Assembly: GCA_943371005.1 (NCBI GenBank)
Contig: CALRTB020000003.1
Coordinates: 186,001 to 250,000, forward strand
DNA length: 64,000 nucleotides
Direction: 5' to 3'
Source of the DNA: MRBY01 sp943371005
Lineage (GTDB): Bacteria; Cyanobacteriota; Cyanobacteriia; Cyanobacteriales; MRBY01
The notes under the pieces were generated by a model, which was not told where the DNA came from, did no database searches, and was given only the letters and a program-made list of their open reading frames with translations. The position numbers and the translations under genes were made by a program. This document shows, in pieces, positions 26,606-35,498 of this stretch. The number at the start of each line of letters is the position of its first letter. Within the stretch, counting starts at the first letter, position 1.

Positions 26606-26630
26606 CCATCCTTCGGGGTGGTTTTTATTT
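26606..26630 (+). terminator. Terminator after the DUF1830 gene
   Basis: CCATCC-TTCG-GGGTGG forms a six-pair stem (one T-G pair) with a stable TTCG loop, followed by TTTTTATTTT, 25 bases past the DUF1830 stop. Confidence 0.8.
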
Positions 26631-26718
26631 TGTCTACCTCGATGCGCCTATCGTTAAACCCCAAAGCCAAAATGTAAGATAGAATACCGCTCCTAACCCT
26701 ATTTGACCTTGACCGCCC

Positions 26719-28089
26719 ATGACTAAGACCCTACCTCCCGTAACCGTAATCGGTGGTGGCCTCGCTGGCACAGAAGCCGCCTGGCAAATTGCCCAAGCCG
26801 GGGTTCCGGTCACCCTCTATGAGATGCGCCCCGTCCAACAAAGTCCGGCTCACCATACCGCCGACCTTGCTGAGTTGGTTTGCAGCAATTCCTTTGGGGC
26901 GGCCTCCAGCGATCGCGCCGCCGGACTGCTCCACGAAGAACTCCGTCGCCTCCAATCCGTGATCATCGGTACTGCCGATCAACACCGGGTTCCTGCAGGG
27001 GGAGCCTTAGCCGTTGACCGGGCCGTTTTTAGTCAAGATCTCACCCAAAAACTCGCCGAACATCCCCTAGTAACTTTTCGCCGCGAACCCCTAGATCAAA
27101 TCCCCAGTGAAGGGATCACCGTCTTGGCAACCGGCCCCCTGACCACCGCTGCCCTGGCCACAGAACTGCAGCAATTCACGGGCTTAGAGTACATGAGCTT
27201 TTTTGATGCCGCGAGTCCAATCATTATTGGCGAAAGCATCAACCAAGACATTGCCTTTCTCGCTTCTCGCTACGACAAAGGAGAAGCCGCTTACCTGAAT
27301 TGCCCGATGGATCAAGCCCAGTACCAAGCTTTTCGGAACGCCCTTTGTGAAGCAGAACAAGCAGAACTGAAAGATTTTGAATTAGAAACCGCGAAATTTT
27401 TTGAGGGCTGTCTTCCCATCGAAGAATTAGCTCGCCGGGGTGAAGATACCATGCGTTTTGGGCCTCTAAAACCTGTAGGTCTTTTTGATGCCCGTCTCGG
27501 TGATTTTCGCGCCCCCGAAAACAAAAACAAACGCCCCTATGCGGTCGTACAACTGCGCCAGGAAGATAAACAGGGTCAACTCTGGAACATGGTCGGCTTT
27601 CAAACTAATCTCCGTTGGGGTGAACAAAAACGGGTATTCCGCATGATTCCTGGGTTAGAAAATGCGGAATTTGTTCGCATGGGCGTGATGCACCGCAATA
27701 CCTTTTTAAATTCCCCTGAGTTACTCGAAGCAACGCTTCAATTTAAAAAACGCCCGACCCTCCTCGCCGCTGGCCAATTAATTGGCACCGAAGGTTATAC
27801 GGCAGCCGCAGCGGGGGGATGGCTCGCCGGTACCAATGCTGCCCGTTTAGCTAAAGAATTAACGCCTTTGACCTTACCGGAAACCACCATGATGGGAGCC
27901 TTGTTCGCCTTTATCCACAGCGCTTCTCCCAAGCATTTCCAACCCATGCCCCCTAACTTCGGCATTATTCCGCCCCTAGCAGAGCGCGTTCGGAGTAAAA
28001 AAGAACGGTATGGTGTTTATCGGGATCGTTCCCTCACTGACTTGGAGCAGTGGCGAGAGAATTATCGTTGTTCAGCCGTCTTGGTCTAA
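26719..28089 (+). CDS. trmFO: Methylenetetrahydrofolate-tRNA (uracil-54-C5)-methyltransferase
   Basis: 456 residues. It forms ribothymidine at U54 of tRNA using methylene-tetrahydrofolate and FADH2. The N-terminal FAD loop is VIGGGLAGTEAAWQIAQAG (Gly-x-Gly-x-x-Gly), followed by YEMRP and LAELVCSNSFG, which are TrmFO-specific; CPMDQAQYQAFRNAL and VQLRQEDKQGQLWNMVGFQTNLRWGEQKRVFRMIPGLENAEFVRMGVMHRNTF continue the family pattern. Length is normal. It is monocistronic with a terminator at 28132-28158. TrmFO is the folate alternative to the SAM-dependent TrmA, as usual in cyanobacteria. Confidence 0.97.
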   Translation: MTKTLPPVTVIGGGLAGTEAAWQIAQAGVPVTLYEMRPVQQSPAHHTADLAELVCSNSFGAASSDRAAGLLHEELRRLQSVIIGTADQHRVPAGGALAVDRAVFSQDLTQKLAEHPLVTFRREPLDQIPSEGITVLATGPLTTAALATELQQFTGLEYMSFFDAASPIIIGESINQDIAFLASRYDKGEAAYLNCPMDQAQYQAFRNALCEAEQAELKDFELETAKFFEGCLPIEELARRGEDTMRFGPLKPVGLFDARLGDFRAPENKNKRPYAVVQLRQEDKQGQLWNMVGFQTNLRWGEQKRVFRMIPGLENAEFVRMGVMHRNTFLNSPELLEATLQFKKRPTLLAAGQLIGTEGYTAAAAGGWLAGTNAARLAKELTPLTLPETTMMGALFAFIHSASPKHFQPMPPNFGIIPPLAERVRSKKERYGVYRDRSLTDLEQWRENYRCSAVLV

Positions 28090-28131
28090 TGACGCTGTAA
28101 CGTCCCAGGTTCACCAAGATTTTGACTAAGT

Positions 28132-28158
28132 AAGCGTACTTTGATGGTGCGCTTTTTT
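28132..28158 (+). terminator. Terminator after trmFO
   Basis: AAGCGTAC and GTGCGCTT pair (one T-G) around a short loop, followed by a run of T, 43 bases past the trmFO stop codon. Confidence 0.75.
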
Positions 28159-28183
28159 TGTGGCTGGAGGGGCAGGCGATCGC

Positions 28184-28217
28184 CAAAAAAAATCTCCCGA
28201 TTATTGCCGGGAGATTT
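28184..28217 (-). terminator. Strong terminator after glutamate synthase
   Basis: On the minus strand AATCTCCCG and CGGGAGATT form a perfect 9-bp stem with a loop of about 8 bases, followed by a run of eight T; it lies 35 bases after the Fd-GOGAT stop and faces the trmFO terminator. Confidence 0.9.
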
Positions 28218-28251
28218 GCTAGTTAGTTAGACAAGTTAGACACAATCCACA

Positions 28252-31200
28252 TTAAACAGAGGTGAGTTGTTTTTCTGCCGCATTAACATTGGCTTCAGGG
28301 CTATCAGCCTCCGAAGGGGGCACCACTTGCCAGAACTGGGGTAGATAGGTGGCCCAGTCCGCCAAAATTGCCTTGGCTTTGGGGCTGCCCGTTTTCTCAG
28401 CATGGGCCGTGATGAGATCCTTCAATTGCTTCTCCCCTGCTGCGGTGCCAACCCGTTGAATACTCACAATCTCTGTATTCATCTTCTCAGGGAGAGTGTT
28501 GTGTTCATCAAGGATGTAGGTGAGGCCACCGGTCATCCCAGCGCCCACATTACGGCCCACATCACCGAGCACCACAATGACACCACCGGTCATATATTCA
28601 CAACAGTGGTCACCGGTCCCTTCAACGACGGCTTTACCCTTCGAGTTCCGCACAGCAAAACGTTCGCCAGCGCGACCATTGGCATAGAGGGTGCCACCAG
28701 TCGCCCCATAGAGACAGGTATTGCCGATGATGACGTTATCTGCCGCCGTGTATTGAGACTGGGTTGGGGGGACGATGATGATTTCACCACCATTCATCCC
28801 TTTGCCCACGTAGTCGTTGGCTTCCCCTTCGAGGTGCATCGTCATCCCCAAGAGATTAAAGGCCCCAAAACTTTGACCAGCAGAGCCTTTGAAGTTGAAT
28901 TGGAGTTCTCCTTCAAAACCTTCGTTGCCGTACTGCTTGGCGATAAAACCGGAAACCCGGGCACCGACGGAGCGATCAGTATTGATGATTTTGATCTCTT
29001 GACTCAGGGAACCTTGTTCACGGATGGCCTGCTGCACTGCGGCATTTGCCAAAATTTCATCATCTAGGACAGGGCCATTACTGTGCACATCGCCATGGTT
29101 CAACCAATCGCGATTGTCGCGGACATCCGGTAGGTTAGTCAGACAATCTAGGACAAGACCGCTGGTCTTCGTAAGTTTGACGTTTTCACGGGGTTTGAGC
29201 AGATCGGCCCGGCCAATAATTTCATTGAGACTCCGGTAGCCAAGTTTGGCCAAGATGGAACGAATTTCTTCGGCGATGAAGTAGAAGAAATTGACCACAT
29301 GCTCAGGGATTCCCTTAAAGCGATCGCGGAGGCGTTGTTGTTGGGTCGCAACCCCGACAGGGCATTGATTGGTGTGGCAAACCCGCGCCATGATACAGCC
29401 TTCAGCAATCATCGCAATGGAGCCAAAGCCGTATTCTTCGGCCCCCATGAGTGCAGCCATAATCACATCCCAACCGGTTTTTAGTCCGCCATCGGCCCGG
29501 AGAATAACGCGATCGCGCAACTGATTATCCATGAGGGTCTTGTGCACTTCTGTCACACCCAATTCCCAGGGGCAACCTGCGTGCTTAATGGAACTGAGGG
29601 GCGAGGCACCGGTGCCACCGTCATGGCCAGAAACCATAATGACATCGGCATTGGCCTTGGCAACCCCAGCAGCAATGGTCCCAATGCCAATTTCTGCAAC
29701 GAGCTTCACAGAAACCTTTGCGGCGGGATTGATCTGGTGGAGGTCGTAAATTAACTGGGCGAGATCTTCGATGGAATAAATATCGTGGTGGGGTGGCGGG
29801 GAAATGAGGGTCACGCCAGGCTTAGAATTCCGCAGCATCGCGATGTATTCACTGACTTTCTTGCCAGGCAGTTGTCCCCCTTCACCGGGTTTCGCCCCTT
29901 GGGCCATCTTGATTTCTAGCTGGCGACCGCTCATCAAATACTCAGGAGTCACCCCAAAGCGACCAGAAGCAATTTGTTTGATGGCAGAGTTGGCGGTGTC
30001 GCCATTGCGCAAGCCGTGGAGGTGGGGCAAGGTGGGAGAATCGCCGCTCGCATTCACATCGTCGAGGATCTTAAAGCGGACGGGATCTTCGCCCCCTTCA
30101 CCGGAGTTGGACTTGGCACCCAGACGGTTCATGGCGATCGCCAAAGTTTCGTGGGCTTCCCGGGAGAGAGACCCTAAAGACATCCCACCGGTGCAGAAGC
30201 GTTTGACGATACTTTCAACGGACTCAACTTCACTGGGATCAATGGCCGGGCGATCGATCTTGAAATCCAGTAAATCCCGCAGCGCAGTCGCCGGGCGATT
30301 TTCTAAATAATCCTGATAGTTGCCGTAGTGATCAAAGGCTTCTTGCTGATCGTCGTTGTAAGCTGCTACTGCCTTATGGAGGGCCTTGGTCATTTCAGGG
30401 GAATTCATGTGATATTCACCCCCCTTGCGATAATTCACAAAGCCGTAGTTGGCCAGCTTACTGCCAGAAAGTTCAGGGAAAGCACGACTATGGAAGGCAA
30501 TTCCTTCCTGGGATAGGTCAGCGAGGGTCATGCCACCCACCCGAGACGTGGTGCCCTTAAAGGCGACATTAATCACTTCCATACCGAGGCCGATCGCTTC
30601 AAAGATCTGAGCCCCGTGGTAGGACTGGAGCAGGGAGATCCCCATCTTAGAGAGAATTTTTAGCAGCCCCGCTTCAATGGCATGGCGATAGTTATCCTGG
30701 GCCTGTTCAATGGTCATCGCCGGAATTTGCTCGGCGGCCATTTGTTTCTGTACCCGGGGAATATGCCACCAGTGACGGACGGCTTCGAAGGCGAGGTAAG
30801 GACAAACGGCGGAGGCCCCATAGCCCACCAGACAGGCAAAGTGATGGGTGCTCCAACATTGGGCAGTATCGACCACAATGGAGGCGCTTAAGCGGAGTCC
30901 AACGCTAATGAGGTGGTGATGCACTGCTCCCACTGCCAGGAGAGGTGGAATAAAGCTATGGTCTTGATCGACGGTGCCGTCAGCGCGATCGCTCAGGATA
31001 ATAATTTTATTGCCAGACCGGACGGCCGTTTCCGCTGCTGTGCAAAGGCTTTCTAGGGCACCCCGGAGACCATCGGGGCCATTGGCGATCGCATAGGTCG
31101 TTGCCAGGGTTGTGGCTCCCAGTTGGCTATCCCGTACCCGTTGCAGTTCTGCTTCGTTGAGGACCGGGCTATTCAGTTTGAGTACCTTGGCATCCTCAGT

Positions 31201-32904
31201 GCCACAGTCTAAAAGATTACCCCGTTCCCCAAGGTACATATTCAGGGACATGACCAGGCTTTCCCGCAGGGGATCGATGGGCGGATTTGTTACCTGGGCA
31301 AAGCGTTGCTTGAAGTAGTCGTAGAGCAGACGGGGCTTGTCGGACAGTACCGCTAGAGGAATATCATCGCCCATACAGAAGGTCGGTTCTTTCCCCATCT
31401 CTGCCATGGCGTTGATGATCATCTCGACGTCTTCGGCGGTGTAACCAAAGGCCGTTTGGAGCCGGAGCAGATCGGTTTCGTTCTGCTGGCGATCGCCAAC
31501 GAAATCCTGAGATTCAAGGACTTGGCGATTTTCTTTGAGCCAGGTGCCATAGGGCTGGGCTTCAGCCACCCGCTGTTTAATTTCCCAGTTTTTGAGCAGT
31601 TCTTGGGTTTGGAAATCGACAGCGACCATCTGGCCTGGGCCAAGGCGGCCTTTTTCCACAATGTCTTCGTCGAGGACATCCACAACTCCCGCTTCCGAAG
31701 ACACGAGAATATAACCGTCCTTGGTGATGCAATAGCGGGCTGGGCGTAAACCGTTACGGTCTAGGGTTGCGCCGACGGTTTTGCCATCACTGAATACTAG
31801 GAGAGCTGGGCCATCCCAGGGTTCTTGCATTCCGGCGTAGTAGTCATAGAAATCGGTAATTTCTGGGTGCGCTTTGAGGCTGGGCTGATTTTGATAGGCT
31901 TCCGGCACGAGGATCATCGCCGCTTCCATGGGCGATCGCCCAGCCCGGACTAACAGCTCCATCGCACTATCCAAATTGAAAGAATCACTATTGTCAGTGT
32001 TAACAATCGGGTGGAGAGCTTCGATATCTTCTTTGTCCCAGCCGGGAATTTCGAGAATATTTTCCCGGGCCTTCATCCAGTTGATATTCCCAATGAGGGT
32101 ATTGATTTCCCCATTGTGACCCAACAAACGCATCGGGTGCGCCAGGGGCCACTTAGGCATCGTATTTGTACTAAAGCGACGGTGGTAAACCGCAAATTCA
32201 CTCTTATAGAGGGGGTTGGTTAAATCCTTGTAGAACTTGCCTAGGACTTCCGACTGCACCATGCCTTTGTAAACGATGGTGCGACAGGACAAAGTACACA
32301 CATAAAAGACATCGGTGAGGTGTTTCCCAATTTCCGAGCGGGCAATATAGAGGGCTTTATCGAGTTCATCGCCAGTCAACCCCTTTTCCGAGACCACAAA
32401 AACCTGCTTCATCTGAGGTTGGTTTTCCCGGGCCTGAATGCCCAAGGTTTCCGGGGCCACAGGCACATCCCGCCACCCTAAAATCTTGAATTGACGACGG
32501 GTCAGAGTATTTTCAACTAACGCTTTTGCCGCCGCACATTCCCCTTCAGCCTGGGGTAAAAACACCATCCCAACACCATAGGTTTCAGGCTCCGGTTGGG
32601 TAATCCCCTCTGCCTGGAACCATTCGGCAAATAATTCGTGGGGCAACGCCGTCATCACCCCTGCACCATCACCCGATTCTCGATCGGCGGTACAGCCCCC
32701 CCGGTGCTCCATGCAGCCGAGGGCCGTCAGGGTTTGTTCAATTAATTTATGGGTTTTGCGACCATCTTTGTAGGCCAAAAAGCCAACACCACAGGCATCC
32801 CGTTCTTCCACAAGCCAACGGGGACCGGTGTAGTAGTTTGTTGTTTCTTGATTATTATTGTTTTGGGAGAAGGTGCCTTGATGGTTCATTATGTCTCGGT
32901 CCAT
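28252..32904 (-). CDS. glsF: Ferredoxin-dependent glutamate synthase (Fd-GOGAT)
   Basis: 1550 residues. It transfers the amide of glutamine to 2-oxoglutarate, using reduced ferredoxin. The class II amidotransferase nucleophile is Cys38 in ERDACGVGFLAY, exposed after removal of a 37-residue propeptide. The central and FMN domains follow (DLAQLIYDLHQINPAAKVSVKLVAE, VSGHDGGTGASPL), then the 3Fe-4S cysteines C-x5-C-x4-C at 1170, 1176 and 1181 (CIMARVCHTNQC), and a C-terminal beta-helix with repeated GG motifs (GGEIIIVPP, GATGGTLYANGRAGERFAVRNS). The length, close to 1550, matches cyanobacterial Fd-type enzymes, and no small GltD subunit lies nearby. ATGs at 32904 and 32889 are both possible. No NtcA box (GTA-N8-TAC) was found upstream by eye. 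Confidence 0.96.
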   Translation of the reverse strand: MDRDIMNHQGTFSQNNNNQETTNYYTGPRWLVEERDACGVGFLAYKDGRKTHKLIEQTLTALGCMEHRGGCTADRESGDGAGVMTALPHELFAEWFQAEGITQPEPETYGVGMVFLPQAEGECAAAKALVENTLTRRQFKILGWRDVPVAPETLGIQARENQPQMKQVFVVSEKGLTGDELDKALYIARSEIGKHLTDVFYVCTLSCRTIVYKGMVQSEVLGKFYKDLTNPLYKSEFAVYHRRFSTNTMPKWPLAHPMRLLGHNGEINTLIGNINWMKARENILEIPGWDKEDIEALHPIVNTDNSDSFNLDSAMELLVRAGRSPMEAAMILVPEAYQNQPSLKAHPEITDFYDYYAGMQEPWDGPALLVFSDGKTVGATLDRNGLRPARYCITKDGYILVSSEAGVVDVLDEDIVEKGRLGPGQMVAVDFQTQELLKNWEIKQRVAEAQPYGTWLKENRQVLESQDFVGDRQQNETDLLRLQTAFGYTAEDVEMIINAMAEMGKEPTFCMGDDIPLAVLSDKPRLLYDYFKQRFAQVTNPPIDPLRESLVMSLNMYLGERGNLLDCGTEDAKVLKLNSPVLNEAELQRVRDSQLGATTLATTYAIANGPDGLRGALESLCTAAETAVRSGNKIIILSDRADGTVDQDHSFIPPLLAVGAVHHHLISVGLRLSASIVVDTAQCWSTHHFACLVGYGASAVCPYLAFEAVRHWWHIPRVQKQMAAEQIPAMTIEQAQDNYRHAIEAGLLKILSKMGISLLQSYHGAQIFEAIGLGMEVINVAFKGTTSRVGGMTLADLSQEGIAFHSRAFPELSGSKLANYGFVNYRKGGEYHMNSPEMTKALHKAVAAYNDDQQEAFDHYGNYQDYLENRPATALRDLLDFKIDRPAIDPSEVESVESIVKRFCTGGMSLGSLSREAHETLAIAMNRLGAKSNSGEGGEDPVRFKILDDVNASGDSPTLPHLHGLRNGDTANSAIKQIASGRFGVTPEYLMSGRQLEIKMAQGAKPGEGGQLPGKKVSEYIAMLRNSKPGVTLISPPPHHDIYSIEDLAQLIYDLHQINPAAKVSVKLVAEIGIGTIAAGVAKANADVIMVSGHDGGTGASPLSSIKHAGCPWELGVTEVHKTLMDNQLRDRVILRADGGLKTGWDVIMAALMGAEEYGFGSIAMIAEGCIMARVCHTNQCPVGVATQQQRLRDRFKGIPEHVVNFFYFIAEEIRSILAKLGYRSLNEIIGRADLLKPRENVKLTKTSGLVLDCLTNLPDVRDNRDWLNHGDVHSNGPVLDDEILANAAVQQAIREQGSLSQEIKIINTDRSVGARVSGFIAKQYGNEGFEGELQFNFKGSAGQSFGAFNLLGMTMHLEGEANDYVGKGMNGGEIIIVPPTQSQYTAADNVIIGNTCLYGATGGTLYANGRAGERFAVRNSKGKAVVEGTGDHCCEYMTGGVIVVLGDVGRNVGAGMTGGLTYILDEHNTLPEKMNTEIVSIQRVGTAAGEKQLKDLITAHAEKTGSPKAKAILADWATYLPQFWQVVPPSEADSPEANVNAAEKQLTSV

Positions 32905-33328
32905 AGGTTAGGAATTTTAGGGTAGAAAAAACCTGGTGTGCTGTGGGGAGGGGACGTATTTTTGGGGACGACTTACCTCTACACGAACCCACGGGAAATG
33001 CTTGACTAGAAATCTCCGTTGGGCTTATTTAGAATAGCGATATTTTGTCGAACGTCAAGTTCTGGAGACGATGATCTCTATCCACTGCTGGTCATTCGCG
33101 GCTTTGGGCAGGATTTTAGCGACTGCATTTCCCCAGGGGCTGACGTTAACTCTCTTTAATTTCTAACTTGACAAAATCTACGCTAAAGACAGCGTAGCAA
33201 TATTATAGGAAATAAATTCATTTAACAATAGGGAATACCGTTTAAGAACGGTCGTTTGAGGGGCGTGAAACATTTCCTCCGGGATAAAGTCAGTGTTTGT
33301 TGATGTTGTAAGGAAAGAGTGGGCTTTG
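32905..33328. other. 424-base divergent spacer between glsF and the phosphodiester glycosidase gene
   Basis: It holds both promoters. Toward the glycosidase a TTGACA lies at 33168-33173, followed by two short perfect hairpins: CTACGCT/AGCGTAG at 33178-33197 and ACCGTT/AACGGT at 33237-33252. A 31-codon ORF at 33071-33166 was looked at and not accepted. No riboswitch was recognised. Confidence 0.5.
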
Positions 33329-35116
33329 ATGGGATTACGTCGTTGGCAATGGTTCTTGGGGACAGTGGGCTGTTTGGGACTCAGTTTTGGGACACCTAAT
33401 TTGCTGGTGGGAGATCTAGCAAGCCCACGGGCGATCGCCAATCCCGTGAGTCTTAATACCCAAATTCAAGCAAAGGGCAGTCAAATTCGTCTCAATGGCC
33501 AAACCCTCCGGGGAGCCTGGGCCCAGTGGTCGGAAAATGGCACTGTGCGCCTGGGGATTGAGTCGATGACCCTAGAAAAAACCCTGGGGATGGAATTGGG
33601 CAATGGCCTCGATTTGGGGCAGCAAGCAGTCACCTGGTTTGACAATACCCCCTACCAATTGCCGATCCGCTTTGCGGCCCCCTACCGTTACCTGGATGTG
33701 ACCGCTTTGGCGGCGGCACAACAGTGGCAAGCTCGCCCCAACGGCAATGTCCTGGAACTGACGACCCCCAAGGGGCAAATTTTGAGCGTCCGACAGGGGC
33801 GGCAGAGCTGGGGGACGCGCTTAGTCATTGATCTAGACCGGCCTGTACTCTGGCAAAAGGTGACCCCCACCAAACTGCGGCTCCAGAGTGATTATGGGGC
33901 GACGGCCCAACGGCTCAGGGGACAACTAAGCACCAATGAACTGCCGTTTACCCTCAACGATAGCAATGGCTTAACGGAACTCGTGTTTAAGGCTGGCACC
34001 CCAGAGATTCAGGTATTTAGTTTGGCGAACCCGCCCCGTTTGGTAGTGGATCTGCGATCACAACCGGAAAATCAAAATCGGTCTGTGCAATGGCTCCCCG
34101 GGGTGCAATGGCGACAGGAAAATGTTGCGGCCAGTTCTGGCCCTGTACGGGTAACTTGGCTCGAAATTGACCCCACCCAACGGCAACTCCAGCTCAAGCC
34201 GATCACCCCGGAAAACAACACAATCGTGGGCTTAGCGCCCCTGTTGATCCAAGCAGAAACCAATCAGGCGATCGCCGCGATTAATGCGGGCTTTTTTAAC
34301 CGCAATAACCAGTATCCCTTGGGGATTGTCCAAGGAGAACGGGCCTTGCGTTCGGGGCCGATTCTCAATCGAGGAGCAGTAGCCTGGGACAATACGGGCC
34401 GCTGGGAATTTGACCGCCTCAAAGTCGAAACCGATATTATTGCGGGCAATGGTGAACAGGTCAGTGTTGAACTGATTAATAGCGGCTACGTGAAAGCTGG
34501 GGCAGCCCTGTATGACCGCGCCTGGGGCAGCCGTTACACCACAGCCGTTGATAATGAAATTGTGGTGACGGTGATGACCTCCGGGGGCCGCGACCAGGTC
34601 ATCCGCCAAGAAACGGCTGGGAAAGCGGGCCAAAACAGTTATGAAATTCCCCAGGGCGGTTATTTGTTGGTCTTTCGTTCCTTTCGCACCGGTGCGGCCA
34701 AATTCCCCGTGGGCGTAACCCTAGAACGGCGACCCAGATTTACCCCCAATAGTTTTGCTTCGTTCCCGAATATTGTCGGCGGTGGCCCGCTTCTGCTGAA
34801 AAATGGCCAGGTCGTCCTCAATGGTCAGGCAGAACAATTTAGTACGGCCTTTAATATCCAGTCGGCTTCCCGTAGTGCGATCGCCAGAACCCGAGACAAC
34901 AAAATTCTCCTGGTGACCCTCCACGGCGCAGCGGAAGAAACAGCAGGGGCAACCCTCAACGAATGGGCGAATATTCTGCGGCGTATGGGGGCTACGGATG
35001 CCTTGAATTTAGATGGGGGCGGATCCTCGGCCCTCGCCATCGGTGCTAATTTAAGTGATCGCCACCCAAGCACCGCCGGACGGGTTAACAACGGTATCGG
35101 CTTGTTTTTAGAATAG
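33329..35116 (+). CDS. Secreted phosphodiester glycosidase-family protein (NAGPA domain)
   Basis: 595 residues. The ATG at 33329 gives a normal signal peptide (GLRRWQWFLGTVGCLGLSFG..., cleavage around LASPRAIA); the longer GTG reading at 33293 is unlikely. The N-terminal half (about 45-230) looks like a copper-amine-oxidase-N / AMIN-type beta domain: QIRLNGQTLRGAWAQW, GMELGNGLDLGQQAVTWFDN, LTTPKGQILSVRQGRQSWGTRLVIDLDRPVLW. The C-terminal half is the NAGPA / DUF2233 domain: AAINAGFFNRNNQYPLGIVQGE, FASFPNIVGGGPLLLKNGQVV, SAIARTRDNKILLVTLHG and NALNLDGGGSSALA-like ATDALNLDGGGSS. Related enzymes cut GlcNAc-phosphodiester bonds; here an envelope polysaccharide or wall-polymer target in the periplasm is likely but inferred. 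Confidence 0.88.
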   Translation: MGLRRWQWFLGTVGCLGLSFGTPNLLVGDLASPRAIANPVSLNTQIQAKGSQIRLNGQTLRGAWAQWSENGTVRLGIESMTLEKTLGMELGNGLDLGQQAVTWFDNTPYQLPIRFAAPYRYLDVTALAAAQQWQARPNGNVLELTTPKGQILSVRQGRQSWGTRLVIDLDRPVLWQKVTPTKLRLQSDYGATAQRLRGQLSTNELPFTLNDSNGLTELVFKAGTPEIQVFSLANPPRLVVDLRSQPENQNRSVQWLPGVQWRQENVAASSGPVRVTWLEIDPTQRQLQLKPITPENNTIVGLAPLLIQAETNQAIAAINAGFFNRNNQYPLGIVQGERALRSGPILNRGAVAWDNTGRWEFDRLKVETDIIAGNGEQVSVELINSGYVKAGAALYDRAWGSRYTTAVDNEIVVTVMTSGGRDQVIRQETAGKAGQNSYEIPQGGYLLVFRSFRTGAAKFPVGVTLERRPRFTPNSFASFPNIVGGGPLLLKNGQVVLNGQAEQFSTAFNIQSASRSAIARTRDNKILLVTLHGAAEETAGATLNEWANILRRMGATDALNLDGGGSSALAIGANLSDRHPSTAGRVNNGIGLFLE

Positions 35117-35150
35117 AACCGACGCACGCTAATCCTCGCCCAAACTACCG

Positions 35151-35498
35151 ATGAATAAACGCCTTATCCAAGTCATTGTCTTTGTGATGATCGTTCTGTT
35201 GCTGGTGCCCCTCCTGGCAACCCCTGCCTTTGGTGCCGATTTCGACCAGGGAACCCAAATCTTTGAGGCCCAGTGCGCCGGCTGTCATCTCAACGGTGGC
35301 AATATTGTCCGGCGCGGCAAAAATCTCAAAAAACGAGCGATGGAGAAAAATGGCTATACCTCAGTAGAGGCGATCGCCAATCTCGTCACCCAGGGCAAAG
35401 GCAACATGTCCGCCTACGGTGACAAACTCAGCCCCGAAGAAATTCAGGCCGTCTCCCAGTACGTTCTCCAGCAATCCCAAACCAACTGGAAATCTTAG
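35151..35498 (+). CDS. Cytochrome c6-like protein (PetJ paralog)
   Basis: 115 residues with a signal peptide (membrane helix about 6-24, cleavage after FGA in ATPAFGADF). The haem site is CAGCH, and the sixth ligand Met lies in GKGNMSAYGDKLS. The interior GGNIVRRGKNLKKRAMEKNG with YTSVEAIANLVTQ is more like the c6B/c6C or second PetJ group than classical cytochrome c6, whose equivalent region is less basic. It would carry electrons in the thylakoid lumen between cytochrome b6f and PSI or a terminal oxidase; which partner is unknown. Starts 34 bases after the glycosidase gene. Its last four bases overlap the stop of the convergent MBOAT gene. Confidence 0.88.
   Translation: MNKRLIQVIVFVMIVLLLVPLLATPAFGADFDQGTQIFEAQCAGCHLNGGNIVRRGKNLKKRAMEKNGYTSVEAIANLVTQGKGNMSAYGDKLSPEEIQAVSQYVLQQSQTNWKS

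Noticed and set aside
28402..29067. 221-codon plus-strand ORF opposite glutamate synthase
   Set aside because: Shadow frame of the GOGAT beta-helix region; low-complexity composition from the coding strand.
28252..33000. NtcA box for glutamate synthase
   Set aside because: No GTA-N8-TAC was seen in the upstream spacer when read by eye.
33071..33166. 31-codon ORF in the glsF/glycosidase spacer
   Set aside because: Shine-Dalgarno too close to the ATG, composition unconvincing, and it lies upstream of a possible TTGACA element.
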